Shown here piece by piece: positions 46,919-60,400 of a stretch of 64,000 nucleotides of DNA. The stretch is from Sarcocystis neurona (lineage: Eukaryota; Apicomplexa; Conoidasida; Eucoccidiorida; Sarcocystidae), in assembly GCA_000727475.1 (NCBI GenBank), contig KL647290.1, forward strand, positions 5,300,405 through 5,364,404. Direction: 5' to 3'. The notes beneath the pieces are model-generated. The model searched no databases and was not told where the DNA came from. It saw nothing but the letters and a program-made list of their open reading frames with translations. Position numbers and translations under genes: made by a program. How positions within the stretch are numbered: the stretch's first letter is position 1; the number at the start of each line of letters is the position of its first letter.

Positions 46919-48286
46919 TACATAGGGAAATTACTATTGACCTGTTCAGCTCCTCCCTAGTCTTCTCGAAGACCAGGCTACTTCTTCCAGTGGTTCCCCC
47001 AGTTAGTCTACACCTTTTGTGGGAACCGTTTCGTCTAGCTGACTCGCTGCGACTGTTTCCGTCCCATGCCAACGGCGCTTCCGTCACAGCAGCCTGTTCC
47101 ACTTTATTTCTGACACTCGAACTCCTTCGTTTTTCCGTTTCCCCTTTCGAGCCGTTGTGGCGAAGACACGTGTTTGCAGACGCTGATTTCGTGTTACCGG
47201 AGTGCGGGAGTCGGGACGGGTCCGCCGTGAAGGTGTACGTACCATCGACGTAGTCGTCTGGGCGGCCCCCATCGCTTCCCAGCCGCTAAGAAGCACAGCA
47301 AAATTTCGGAGCAAGTGTCGCAGCTGCCTCTGTTTCCGCCTTCTATGCACATAACTGTCTCTAGTGCATGGCCGTATGTTTCACACACAGTAAACTACAC
47401 TTCTGCCGCAGTGTGTGGAAAGTGCGTGGTTGCATGCGGGTGGACAACACTCCGCTCCTTTTTGGTTTCCTCTCGCACCGCCGGTGGGGCCCCGTAAAGC
47501 ATCGCATATCGATGTACCTCAGGTCCACCTGTTCATTAGACAACCAGACTTTAGACGCCACGACGTAACAAAGTCGTGGTGGTGGCGGCGGCGACAGAAG
47601 TGTGTTGTGGAAACTTCGCTGCACGTTCCACTGTTTTTCCACTAATGGGGAAATGTGGATGTGGTACGCACGGCTGTAAACACATGCCCAAACACTTGTA
47701 GGGAGTGGCTGAAATTTTCGCTTCTTCGACTGAATAACGTGTCGTCAGCTCAGCGCAGTCGTCGTCCTCCTTGTTTGGCCCCTGCACATTTTTGTTTCGC
47801 CTTCACGATGCACACGGGACACTCCTCCTTTTGTCTCACCTTCGTCCTCCACTTCCAGTGGCCTTCTCTCTGCGTCGACCCGAGCAGTGGCTCTTTCGCC
47901 AGACGGGCAACTCCCACCGCGCGTCAGCACCTTCTCTGTGACGCCCACGACTATCGTTTTCACCGGGGTCTACGGAGCTCGGCAGGCCTGGGGCACCATC
48001 CGTCATCGCAGAGGCAGCTGCCTCCTGCGCTTCCGGAGCCCCTGGCTAACTCAGTTGCTGAGCACGTCGCCGACAAAAACAAAACTTCCAAAGACGTTCT
48101 TCAAGATCATGTGTGTACACAGCGTCTGCATCGCGCTGCCCGCGTCTTGCCTCGCACAGCAGCGGCCACCCGGTGGAGTACGGAGCCTTTGTCTGGTCGA
48201 GTCGCTGCGCCACCAACAGCAGCAGCACAACTCACGCCTCGGCCTTCTGAATCTTCAACGTTTGCAGTGGCCACTGCGTTTAAAAA

Positions 48287-48444
48287 ATGGCGAGACTGGA
48301 GTTGGCCTTCCTTTGTCTCTCGTTTGCGCTGGGAATTAGGAGAGAAATGCAAGAAGAACGAGAGGCAGCAGTTTCCGCAGCAGCAGCAGCAGACACAGCA
48401 GCAGCGTCCGCCTCAGCAGCAGAATCAACTCCGTCTTCGCCGTC
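48287..48444 (+). CDS. Kinase gene, proposed exon 1: signal-peptide-like N terminus
   Basis: ATG in strong context (AAAAAATGGCG). MARLELAFLCLSFALGIRRE is a good signal peptide or anchor: short n-region, about 12 hydrophobic residues, then charged sequence and an Ala run. Ends in phase 2 at a GTAATA donor, one codon before an in-frame TAA. The 175-bp intron ends in a polypyrimidine tract (CTACTTTTCTTTCC) and CCAG, restoring the frame of the long exon. The alternative is no intron here and a start at 47655. Confidence 0.5.
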
Positions 48445-51400
48445 GTAATAGCAGCAGTCCTAGGAAATTTCCGCGGCGTCACCGGGGAAGACCGACGGAT
48501 ATTTCTGCCGTCGACCATCGCAACACTTTGCACCAAGTTCGTCTGCAGTGCTCGTCCTGTGGAGTGCTGGCTCCTATAGCTGAAAGCGACGGAACGACTA
48601 CTTTTCTTTCCATCGCCAGTGCCTGCGGGACGACCAACAGCAGCAGCACCGCCGTGGAAAATCCGAGTCACAGCAGCTTCTCTCGTGGAGAGCCCTGCAG
48701 ACTTTCTTCGCGATATCTACACTTCTCCGGAGGAGCTGACTCCTGCAGCACGAGTGAAAATTTTACGAGACCTCTCCGGCGTCAGGGACGAGACTCAGCA
48801 GACCAGACAGCTTCTCCTGTTCTCTGTTCAAGTCAAAGCAGCGCTCAGGAGCCAATAGCGGCTGCTCCTTGGCGAGAGGCTGGAGCCTGCAGGGGTGTGG
48901 GTGAAAGACGAAGAGAAGATGGAAGCGCAGGAGGAAAGGCAGGAGAAAGTTCACGGCGAAGAAGGAGGACGAAAAGAACAGTTTTTCTTCTCGGAGCGAA
49001 GAGGGAAGGAATTTTGCTTTCTCTCTTCTCTGCGATATCTGCAGAGCCCACAGTCGAACAGTGTCCTCCGGTTTCTGCTGTGCCTTCTACACTTGAGAGA
49101 GAAGCAGAAAGTTCGTCGTGTTCGCCTTTTTGTCGCAGCGGCTTTGCAACTGCAGTTTTGTCGGATGTGCGAGTGTCTCCTGGCGGGGCTGCTGTCGGGG
49201 AGAGCTGCTCTGCAAGGAGCGGACAAGGCTCTTCGACGGGAAGCGCCTTCGATTCATGTTCAGCTGCCGCTGCACATCGCCGCCGCAGCAGTGGCTTTCC
49301 CTCAAGGCAAACAACGACGCATACTGGAGCAGATACAGGCGGTGCGTTACCAGGCTGCCAGCTGAAAATTTACTCAAGGAAGATATCTATTTGTGCGATG
49401 TTTTCTGCAGACAGCCTCGTCGTTCCGGCCGCGTGCGCTGCTGCTCCTTCCGCAGCGCCCGGTGTACCTGCTCCTGCTGGGTCGCAGGGAGGGAGTTCTG
49501 CTGCATCCCTGCTTGCTGCTGCTGCTGCAGCTGTCGCTGCGTCCTCTGTCGTTGTCGCAGCTCTGACATTCGAGTGCGCCAGGTGGTTCCTGCAGGCCGG
49601 CGAAGCAGCAGCGTCCTTCTTCTACCACGGCTCGCCAGTGGCCTTGCTGGTAGTAGTAGTAGTGGCCAAGACGACGGGGAGGCCTATTCTTTCTTCTTCA
49701 CGCGCTGCAGCAGGGGAAGCAAAAGGCAACAGGTTTTGTAGAAGCAGTCAGCCCCAGTGTGGCGGGGACTTGGAGGAGAGAAATTCTTCACGTTTTGCAG
49801 TTGTTTACGTGGAAGGTGCTCCGGTGAGGGACAGCAGGCGAGGACTTCCGCTTGCATGCGCGAGGGATGCGAGTGGGACTGCATCCTCCTCTACGCCCCC
49901 CGGCACTGCCGCAGCAAAGACGAGAAGCAGCCGTCAGAGCGCAGAAGTAGCAGCTGCAGCGTCGCGACGACGAGACAGTCGTTCGGGCTGCAGCAGCAGT
50001 TCCTCGTCCGTCGTCCTGGGGCTGTTGTGCCAAGACGATCGCTTGCTGGTGAACGAAGAAAAGGGAGAACAGGCGAGAGAAGGAAAAGTGCCACGTGAAG
50101 GGAGAAGCAGCGTTTCGTCGACGCAGCAAAGCCGCCACGCGGAGACAGAAGCCGGCCGACACGGGCCGTGCTCAGTCTCGCTTCAGCCGGCGACTGGACT
50201 TGCGCCAGCGAAGGAGACGCCGTTCTATCCACGTGCTGCAGGGGCAGCAGGAAAGGTCAAATTAGGAGGACCAACTGAGGTGAGGAGTATGAACGAAACA
50301 GCAGCCGCATGCGGGGCTTCAACGCAGAGAGAAGGACGTGGGACTTCGGGGAAGACGGAAGAGAGGAGGTCCTCGTTGTCAGCGGCCAGAGCTGCTCAGC
50401 GGGAGAGGGCAGGTGGTGGGGAAGACTTTTTTGTCGAAGGGGCGAGTGGTTCAACAGGGAGCCTGCCGGGGCGTCAGTTTTGTTCTGCATGCGAAGATTT
50501 TGTTGGCAGAAGTAGTGTCGACCTTCGGAGGAGAGGGGGCTTCAGCGCGCCGGGTGCCTTGCTGACTCTCGCGTTTGCTGCTGGCGGGACTGCAGCTGCG
50601 GCAGGACGGCCGGTCCCACTTCTTGCACCAGACGACGCAAAGCTCTGTGCGACCATCCCCCACTCTCAAGACACTTTCTCGCAGACACACACAGCTGGGT
50701 CTCAGCTTGTGAAGCTGCAGCAGCACCTGCAACAGCAGAAGGAGCAGCACCAGCAGGCGCTGCAGCACGAAAGCGAGCGACAACAGCAGTTCCCCAAGCA
50801 ACAGAGGGAGGAGGAGCACTGGCAGCAGAGCGAGGAGCCGCAGCAACAACAGCAACGACAACGACAGCCGCAACAGGGAAAGCCGCAGCAGCGACAGCCG
50901 CAGCAGCGACAGCCGCAGCAGCAGCAGCCGCAGCAACAGCAGCCGCAGCAACGACGGCTGCAGCAGCAAGAGCCACAGCAGCGAGAGCAGCAGCAACGAC
51001 AGAAACAGCGAGAGCAGCTGCAAAGGGGGAGGTTGGTCAGGACTGGAGCGCGTGGTCATGCTGTAGAGAGTCGGCTGCAGGAAGAAGCGGCCGAGCGCGA
51101 AGATCGAGGGACTCGGCGGGAGCGGGTGTGTTGCTCTGCGTCCGCGTTGTTTGTTGCTTTTACTTCAAGAAGGAGAGCAGGGGGTCCCCCGGGAGAAGAG
51201 TGTGTCGCAGCAGCAGAAATCGAGAGGAAGTTGGGAGCAGCAACAGTTTATTCGGGAGAAGATCGAAGAAAACGCATGCGGGCGTTCAGCTGTATTGCAG
51301 GTCAAGCTGAGCCGCAGCTGCGTGAAGCTCTCCACAGACACACTTCGAAAAAGAAGGAGGCGGAGACACCGGAGAGTTGCTGCTGTCTCCGCGGATTTGG

Positions 51401-54400
51401 TTGGCATACAGACATCTGCGACACGGTCGGGCCGTTGTGGGGACTGTCGGGGTCGTGTCTCCTTTATCTTGGAGCATCCGGACTTGCAGTTGCTGTTGCT
51501 GTTTTCGTCAACTGCAGAGGAACCCGTGGACTTCCGCTGCGTTGCGGCTTTCTTTCAACGACCTGCGCTTCTCGGCACCAAGAGCAGCTGTGTTATTGCA
51601 GCAGCCGCAACTCCACGTGGGTGCTGCTGCTGATCCTCTTCGTAGGTTGGACGCGCACTGCTGCTGCTCACGCTCCTGATATGGCACTGCTCCCTCCCGT
51701 GGCCACAGCAGCCCGTCAAGCTACTGCTCCTGCTGCTGCGCCAGGCTGGCCTGCTCCAGAAGCTGCTGTTGCAGCAGCTGCAGGCGCCCGAGCTGCGGGA
51801 GACCGAGTTGCGGGAGCCCGAGCTGCGGGAGACCGAGTTGCGGGAGCCCCTGCTGCGGGAGCCCCTGCCGCGGGAGCCGCTGCTGCAGGTGTGGGGTTCG
51901 GAGTTGCGGCTGGTGCAGCAGCTAATGTGGGAGCTGCTCCGCTGATGACTGATGCTGCTGTTGTACCTGCTGCGACAGCGGCGGAAGGATGCGCTTTCGC
52001 TGGAGCTGCTGCTGCTGCGGACACTGCTGCTGCGGACGCTGCTGCTGCTGTGCGCGTGGCAGCGAGAACGGCTGCGTCAGGCTCGTCAGCAGCAGGCCAG
52101 CTCGAAAGGGCAAGCGGTGTGATGCAGCGGGCGAAAGCAGCAGCCGAAATATTCGAAGAAGTGCAACGCATGGGGATTTCCGCTGCTGTGGAGGAGGAGG
52201 ACGACGAGTCAAGAAGAGTAGTGCATGCGGCTGTGGACCGCGATCTGCAGCCGCTGGCGTGGTGGCTTACCAGAGGAAGAGAAGGAGGAGAAGGTGAATT
52301 AGGAAGAAGATTTTGGCTCGCCGACAGTCTCTTGCTGCAGGAGGGGCACGCCCTTCTGTCGTCCTTCTGTTTTCTTCCGTCTGCGAAAGCGACTTCTGCG
52401 GTGCGACCGGCGGAGGAACGCAGCAGCAGCAGCGAGAGGACGGTGACGCCATATCCGTGCGGCGACGGATCCCCCGGATGCTTCGCATTTGCTTCTGTCG
52501 CAGCAGCCACCGCTGGTCACCGGCGCAGCCCCACATGCAGCAGCAACGCCACGAACGTGTACAGTCCTCAGGACATGAACAGCAGCAGCAGGGACTGCTG
52601 CAACAACAGCGCGGACTGCTGCAACAGCAGCAACAGGGACGCCGCTGGAAGCAGCAGGAGCGATGACAGCAACAGCAGCAGCGAGAACTGTAACAGCAAG
52701 CGTTGCTGCAGTCGCAGCAACAACAGCGAGAGCTGCAACAGCACTGGCAGCAACAGAGAGAGCTGCAGCAGTAGCGAGAGTTGCAGCAGGAGAAGCCAGG
52801 GCGAGAGCAGGAGGAGGAACGGGGCAATATGTGCGGATAACATTTGGGGAGGAGATGGAGACGGGGAAGAGTGGGAAGACGGGGAAGCGCGCGTTCGACT
52901 TTTGCGTTTACCGCTGACGACCGACAATCTGCTGGCGCTGTTCGTCCTGGGGCTTCTCTCTGCTCTTGGCTGCATGCATGTGGCTCGAGTTGCTATGGAG
53001 TATTTTAGGTGCTGCAAGTGCCGTCTCTGCAGGGGAGACTATCTTCTGCAATACCAGGTGGGCAAGCACACCATACCTAATACGCTTCTCTCTCTGCCTA
53101 TATAGATATATATTAATATATTTATCTATCTATGCTTGTACGTGTGTACGTTGTACATATACGTATTTCTCCTCGTATATTTATCAGCTCCCACACACAA
53201 CTGTCTTTCTCTGCGTATGTGTGAGGGCCCAGACGTGCAGAGAGAATGACAGCATCTTCCCTTACTGACGTGTGCCCATCGAAATGTATGGCAGGGACTG
53301 CCGTGAAATATATATATATATATATGGAAGTGTAGATATATATATATATTTATCTATATATGTATATATACACGTATGGATAATTCTATGTCTGTATATG
53401 TAAAGATAAACGCGCGAAGCGGAGACGTGCGTGTTGGTATAGTAGGCGCAGCTGTGGGAGCTAACATATATATATATATATATGTATACGTAGACGCACC
53501 TATATATATGTATATGTATACGTAGACGCACCTAAGTATAAGATATATACTCATGTAAAAGTTGTTGCAGTGTGTATATATGTGTGTGTGCAGTGTGTAT
53601 ATATATATTTATATGTTGATACGTAACATGTGTATGTATGTATGTGTGTATGTATGTATAATGTGTATATGTATGTATATATATATGTACGTAATGTATG
53701 TATATATTTGTATGTATGTGTATGTATGCTTGTGCGTGTATACGTGTGTATGTACGTATATGTGTGTATAGAAACGTATACGTATGTGTGTGTATGTGTA
53801 CGTATGTATATACATATATATACATATATATATATATATGTACGTAATGTTTGTATATATCTGTATGTGTGTGCATGTTGATATGTAAGTGTATGTATAG
53901 ATGCGTGCGTGTAAGTAACGTTTCGTGGTAGGTATGGGGAAATATTTTTTGCATGTGGTGGCTGTGCGTCAGCTTGGGAGCGGCGGGTACGGGACGGTGT
54001 GGGTGGTGCGCCGGAGACGGGACGGCTGTGAAGAAGGGGGAGACGCGTCGCTGGCCGTTTTGAAGAAGATCGAAGTGGAAGATATAACGGAGGCCGATTC
54101 ATATCAGCAGGAAGCCCGGCGTCTCGCTCACCTCGCTCACGAACATATCGTAAGACCGGCACCCCGCGCACGCACGTCTCCGCAGCAGAACGTTTCGTGG
54201 GAAGTTCTCCACGTCTCTCGCCCGTAGCTGCCCGTTGCTGTTGATGCGTGATTTTCCGGATATGCGTGTGTTTCTCCCTTTCGCACGAACAGGCTCTCTG
54301 TCTGTCTCTTTAGCAGCCTCGAGGAAGCCTTGCCCAGTGGAAGGCCGCCCGTCTTCTTGCGTTTCACCAAAACGTCTCCACACATGTGTGTTCTCTGCTG

Positions 54401-57400
54401 CACGTACTTGTGTGAACAAACCCGTGGATATTATTCTGTAGGCGTACACGTCACACGGTTTTTTGTTGATACACACCTGCGTGGGTATATAGATTGGCCG
54501 ATCTTTCTTTCTTTGTATGTGGTGGGCACACACGCACATGTATGTTGACACATATGTACCTGCGTCGCGTATGAAATCGACGGCACTTCCGTATGTTTTG
54601 AGCTTCCACAAAAACCAGGAAGTGGACGTATGTATCCCGGGGGCAACGTTTCTGCGGGTGTGTATGCTTCCTCCACGTCTTCCGCGTTTGACGAATGCCA
54701 CCTGCCCTTTTTTTTTTTTTACGGCAGTGCTAGTTTCACTCGGGTCCGGCTGCGAAGCGGGAGGGACGGCGGGTGCAGTCGTCAACGACTCAGACTTTCT
54801 CGCAGGGGCTCGGGAGAAAGACAGGGAGACAAAAAGCGTCAGATATAGAGGGGGGTAATACTCAGGGAGACAGGGGCACTCGGGAAAAGGCCTGTATTTG
54901 TGGACGTAGGTGGGGGAATGCAGAGGACGGAGGTCCGTGCTCTCCGTGAGCTCGCGGGCCTCTCTGCTGTTTTTCGCCGCGAAGCCCTTTTCGCGTTGAA
55001 CATCGCCTCCCTTCTTCGTGTTCCTGCGCTCTCTGCTCCGCGGAGGCGGCAGCAAATCGTCCGTTCCCGGAGTGCGCTGCTGCTGTTCCTGCTGCTGCTG
55101 TTCCTGCTGCTGCAGCTGGCCAGCACGTACACGCAGAGATACATGCCTTTCCCGAGTCCCCCTGTCTCCCTGTGTGTGTCTCCCTGACGCTCTCCCGTAT
55201 CCCCGAGTATCCCCGAATTTCTCTTACTTTCTCTCCGTGGCTCTCTTTCGTGCTGCTGTCCCCCTCCCGTCTCCGCCTGTGTGTGTGTGTCTCCCCGTCT
55301 CCCTGACGTTCGCCGTCTGCGCACCGCCTCCGTCTCTTTGGGGGGACAGAATTACACCGGGTTGTCTCTCGGTAGGCGGGGAAAAGTTTTGCAAGAGAAC
55401 GGCCTGGGAATCTGCGTCAGTGTTGGGCGAGACGGTGGACTGCCCGTGGATATCAGCCAGCAGCTGTGTCTCCTGGTGCCTTGTTGCCTTCTTCCGCCGT
55501 TCGTCAGGAGGTGGTGGGAGATACCGACGAACGGGCGACGTGCGGTTGTTGTGGCGGTATTTTGTCAATGATTCTCGACCGGTGGCGCGCACTTCAGAAA
55601 AGGAGAACTACACGTACATATATATATAAATGTTCATATGGGGAGAAGTACGTGTATTCACACAGAGCGCCGGAAGAGAAACACAGCGTTGTTGTCACTT
55701 GTCTCTGGGTCTGGACAAGGGGAGTCATACACATACCGAGCCATACAGCAGACGCATGTATATATATATATATGTACATACGTATATAAGTAATTCCATG
55801 GATACGTACACACGGCAAAGAGAGGCATACAATGCGTATACATACATTTATATGTAGAGAAGAGTTTATGAATGTCTGTACAAACGGTCACCCATATATA
55901 TGCGTTTACACGTGAACATCTCTCTCTCTTTATATATATGTGTGTAGTAGCAGCCCCCCAGTATTTCTATACTTTCAGGTATACGTACACAGAACAGAGA
56001 GAGGCATGAAATATGTCTATATATATATATACGTGTGTCGAAAAGAGTACTTTGATATGTATACAACAGGACAGAGACGCTGTACACTATAGAGGGAGGC
56101 ATGATATACGTATACATATATATATATATATCTGTCGAAAAGAGTACTTTGATATGTATACAAGGGGAGAGAGACGCCTGTACACTATAGAGGGAGGCAT
56201 GATATACGTATACATATATATATATANNNNNNNNNNNNNNNNNNNNNNNNNNNNNNNNNNNNNNNNNNNNNNNNNNNNNNNNNNNNNNNNNNNNNNNNNN
56301 NNNNNNNNNNNNNNNNNNNNNNNNNNNNNNNNNNNNNNNNNNNNNNNNNNNNNNNNNNNNNNNNNNNNNNNNNNNNNNNNNNNNNNNNNNNNNNNNNNNN
56401 NNNNNNNNNNNNNNNNNNNNNNNNNNNNNNNNNNNNNNNNNNNNNNNNNNNNNNNNNNNNNNNNNNNNNNNNNNNNNNNNNNNNNNNNNNNNNNNNNNNN
56501 NNNNNNNNNNNNNNNNNNNNNNNNNNNNNNNNNNNNNNNNNNNNNNNNNNNNNNNNNNNNNNNNNNNNNNNNNNNNNNNNNNNNNNNNNNNNNNNNNNNN
56601 NNNNNNNNNNNNNNNNNNNNNNNNNNNNNNNNNNNNNNNNNNNNNNNNNNNNNNNNNNNNNNNNNNNNNNNNNNNNNNNNNNNNNNNTTTGATATGTATA
56701 CAAGGGGAGAGAGACGCCTGTACACTATAGAGGGAGGCATGATATACGTATACATATATATATATATATCTGTCGAAAAGAGTACTTTGATATGTATACA
56801 AGGGGAGAGAGACGCCTGTACACTATAGAGAGAGGCATGATATACGTATACATATATATATATATCTGTCGAAAAGAGTACTTTGATATGTATACAACAG
56901 GACAGAGACGCTGTACACTATAGAGGGAGGCATGATATACGTATACATATATATATATCTGTCGAAAAGAGTACTTTGATATGTATACAAGGGGAGAGAG
57001 ACGCCTGTACATTATTTTCCTTGCCTCTTATATATATGTGCAGATGTGTTTCACGACGCGTGTCTCCGTTGGTGACAGAGGGACGATATTTCTGCAGTTG
57101 CGCGGCCGTGTGCTTCTTGGCGAGGTCATTTCCTTTTTTGCTGCCCTCTTGGAAGAGAAACAGGAAGGGCGTCTCGGGAGGAGGTCTACTTGTGGAAAGT
57201 TTGAAGTTCTTTGAGTCGGCTCTTCACCGACTCTCGCTTTGTCTGCGATTCAGCAGCAAAAGACACTGCGGTTTGCTCGCGTAGTTGCGTCTCGTGTATC
57301 TGCATATGTGTGTGGGTGTACGTGTCCACGTGTACGTAAAAGGCAGAACCCGTTTCTTCGTATTTTCTTCTGTGAAAGACTTCCTCCTACATTGGCGCAC

Positions 57401-60400
57401 TTACGCGGAGAGAGACGTAGACAGACACACACAGCTATGCAGGAAATTAGTGGACATACACACGTGTGTGTGTTGGAGCAGCCGCCACCCACACAGGGGC
57501 AACTACCAATATATATATTTACCTGGGGAATACATATATGCATATGCATGTATATATATCTGTATGTATCTGTGTACGTGTCTCTCTCTCTCTCTCTCGC
57601 CACCACCCATACGCATACGTATGTATGTATAGAGAGCGACATATTGATGTACGTGTGCATGTACGTGGATACACATATATATATACAAATATGTACAAGT
57701 GTGTCTCACTTACATACGTGTATACGTATGTATACGGAGACAGAAAAGTATAGATTTATGTGTACATATATAAAACAGTTGTGTGTGTGTGTGTGTATAT
57801 TTATATATGTACGTGTCTGTCTGACTGCCACATACGTGTATACGTGTGCATGCGTAGAGAGGAAAATATAGATTTATGTGTGCATATGTAGGGTCTCTGT
57901 ATGTACACAGAGAGATAGAGCTAAAGCAAAAAAGGACATATCCACATATATATACGTGCAGGGATATGTATACGTGTCTCTCTCTCCGTACCGTATATAT
58001 GTATATGTGTGTGTGTGGGTGCAGAGAGAAATACAGATCTACGTGTGCGTATATATAGAGTTTCTGTGTGTGGACAGAGGAGCAGCAAAAACGAAAAGTA
58101 CAGGTGCTCCTCCACATATATACGTACGCGTCTCTCCACAAATATGTGTATGTATGTATGCGTATATAGAGTTCGTATATGTACCAGCAGAGACGGAGAG
58201 AGCGCGAGAGAAGAAAGTACAGACATCCACACATAAATATATATGTGGCTGTCTCGCTTTGTGTTGATCGTGAGCAGCCACATGAGATAAAAGTAGACAT
58301 CCATCCATATATAGATATGTATATGTACGCGTTTGTCTAGTTTTGTTGGTGAGCAACAACGACAAATGTGTTGCGAGGAGAGGGCGGATCCGTTTTCGCT
58401 GCAGGTGGGGTACGAAGCAGACTTTATCCACCGCGAGCAGCCGTTTGGCGGAGTCCGAGCAAAAATTTACTTCATGATTATCATGGAATTCTGCGCCAGC
58501 GGTGATCTCAAACAAGTCGTCGACCGATCCTACCGCCGACTCACCGAAGAGCAGGTAAATGGCTGCCGCCTTCTCTTCGTGGGCAGAGGAGACTTCTCTG
58601 CTGCTGTTCAACTTGCAGAACGCCGTTCGGCTGCGTGTCTTCTAACGGCTTTCTTCTCAAAAACTCCTCCCCACTGCTTCTTCCGTAAACTTCCCTCGAG
58701 AGATCTCCTCCTTTTCATTTGCTTCTTTTTCTTCGTTTGCGTCTTCTTCTTCGTTTGCTTCTTCTTCGTCGTTTTCTCCTTCGTTTCCTCTCCTCCTCCG
58801 CGTCACGAACTCCTTCGCGACTCACCTTCGAAAGCAGCACCCGTGTGGACGTGACTCAACGAGCTCCTCGAATTTCTTCTTTGAAAACGCAGGCACTTGC
58901 TGACTATACACATATCTATACGCATATGTAGTGTTCTATCTATACCTTCTTTTTAAGCCTTATATATATATTAATACTTGCATTGTATATGTCTCCATAT
59001 ATATATATATATATGTATTTTCCTCTCCTTCTCCCTCTATATCTGTACGCAGGTTTAGCTCGCTCATAAGCCTCATATATATATATTTATGCTTGCATTG
59101 TATATGTCTTCACATACATATATATATATATGCATTTTTCTCTCCTTCTCTCTATATATGTAAGCAGGTTTGGCTCACTCTTTCACTGTGTCTCTCTATG
59201 TACGTATAGACCTTTTTCTCTTGTGTGCGTCGACGTTACCTTCTTTTCCCCTGGGCGACGGGTCCTCGTGCATGTGTCGCTTCCGATCGGAGGAATTCCT
59301 CTCCTTTTCTTCTCTCCCCCTGTTTTCCCCTCTGTCTCCGTCTCCCCTCCTTTTCCTTTACTTTTCACCCTTTTTGTCTCTCCCTGTCTCCGTCTCCGTC
59401 TATCTGTGTCTCCGTCTCTCCGTCTCCGTCTCCCTTTTGTCGTTTCCCTCCCGTCTCCCTTCCCTTCTTCCTTTCCCTCTCCTTTCCCTCTCCTTTCCTG
59501 AACTGTCTCGCTTCTTTTTTGAGTCGCGCCTCTGTGTGTGTGTGACGTACGTACTGTCCCACGTTTGGGGGACTTGCCATTTTCCCCCCACGCCCGAGGA
59601 GAAGCGCATCGGTCCGCCGTCGCTTCATGCCTGTTCTCCTCCTCCGCTTCTGCCCAAGCAAGAAATTCTCCGTCTCTCCATCTCTCTCTTGTCTCCCTTT
59701 GTGTCTCTGTCTCTTCTCCGTGTACATCCACTCCGGTGGAGGCGTCGGGAGGGGGTGTCTGGACGTCTGTAGATCTATCTGTGTCTCTCTCTCTCGCCGT
59801 GTCTCTGTCTCGCCGTCTCCCTCTGTGTCGCCTCGTCTGTCTCCGTCTCTCTCTGTCTCGCCGTCTCCCTCTGTGTCTCGTTTTGTCTCGCAGTTTCTTC
59901 CCGCCTTTTCTTTCCTTTTCTCTCTCTGCCTTTGTGTATACGTATGGGTGTGTCTGCATCCCTCCTTCGCATCAAGAGAGAGAGGAGACTGTTAATGGAG
60001 GACGTGGTGGTACAACCCCCTCGTCGCAGCAGCAGACACAGCCGCCTGCTGCCATATGCAGTCACTTCCCCAGCAGCGACTTCTACCTCCTCGTCTTTCT
60101 TGTGCGTCTTGCTTGCTGAGTTTTTGCTTTTGCCCCGGGGGTCTACCGACTTCCCTTTCTAGCTCTCGCCTCGCCTCGGAGGGTTCGCGTCAAACAAGCT
60201 ACTCACATGATGTGCACAGGCTTTTTTTTTTCTGTCCCTGTCTGCGTGTCCCTGTCTCTGTGTGTGCATGCGACGTCTGGCTGACGTGTGTGGGGGTGCA
60301 TGGGGGCGACGTCTTGGGACCGCGGGTGTGTGGGTGAACTGCCTGCAGGTGCGTAGTTGGTTTCACCAGCTGCTCCAGGCCGTCGACCACCTCCACAAGA

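Larger units (their letters stand above)
38630..48286. other. 9.7 kb between CDC48 and the kinase gene
   Basis: 38.7-39.4 kb is TATATG/GTGT microsatellite. A GC-rich island at 39.4-39.8 kb and a Gln-coding minus strand at 44.8-46.9 kb hold the two candidate genes listed separately. 40.3-44.5 kb shows only short anonymous frames, with GC-rich pieces at 40.4-40.7 and 41.0-41.4 kb that I could not assign. 46.9-48.3 kb has no recognisable gene and is probably upstream sequence of the kinase gene. Confidence 0.5.

Noticed and set aside
47655..48286. Start of the long ORF at 47655 as the true N terminus
   Set aside because: Weak start context and unremarkable sequence; the 48287 start with signal-peptide-like leader and good splice signals is a better model, though not proven.
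51716..52510. 264-codon minus-strand ORF, Ala-rich
   Set aside because: Complement of the Ala/Gly/Arg repeats and the charged stretch of the long kinase exon, whose plus frame has better sequence character and leads into the kinase.
55979..57012. Tandem array as a CRISPR-like or telomeric repeat
   Set aside because: Units are contiguous without unique spacers and contain no TTTAGGG; it is an intronic minisatellite.
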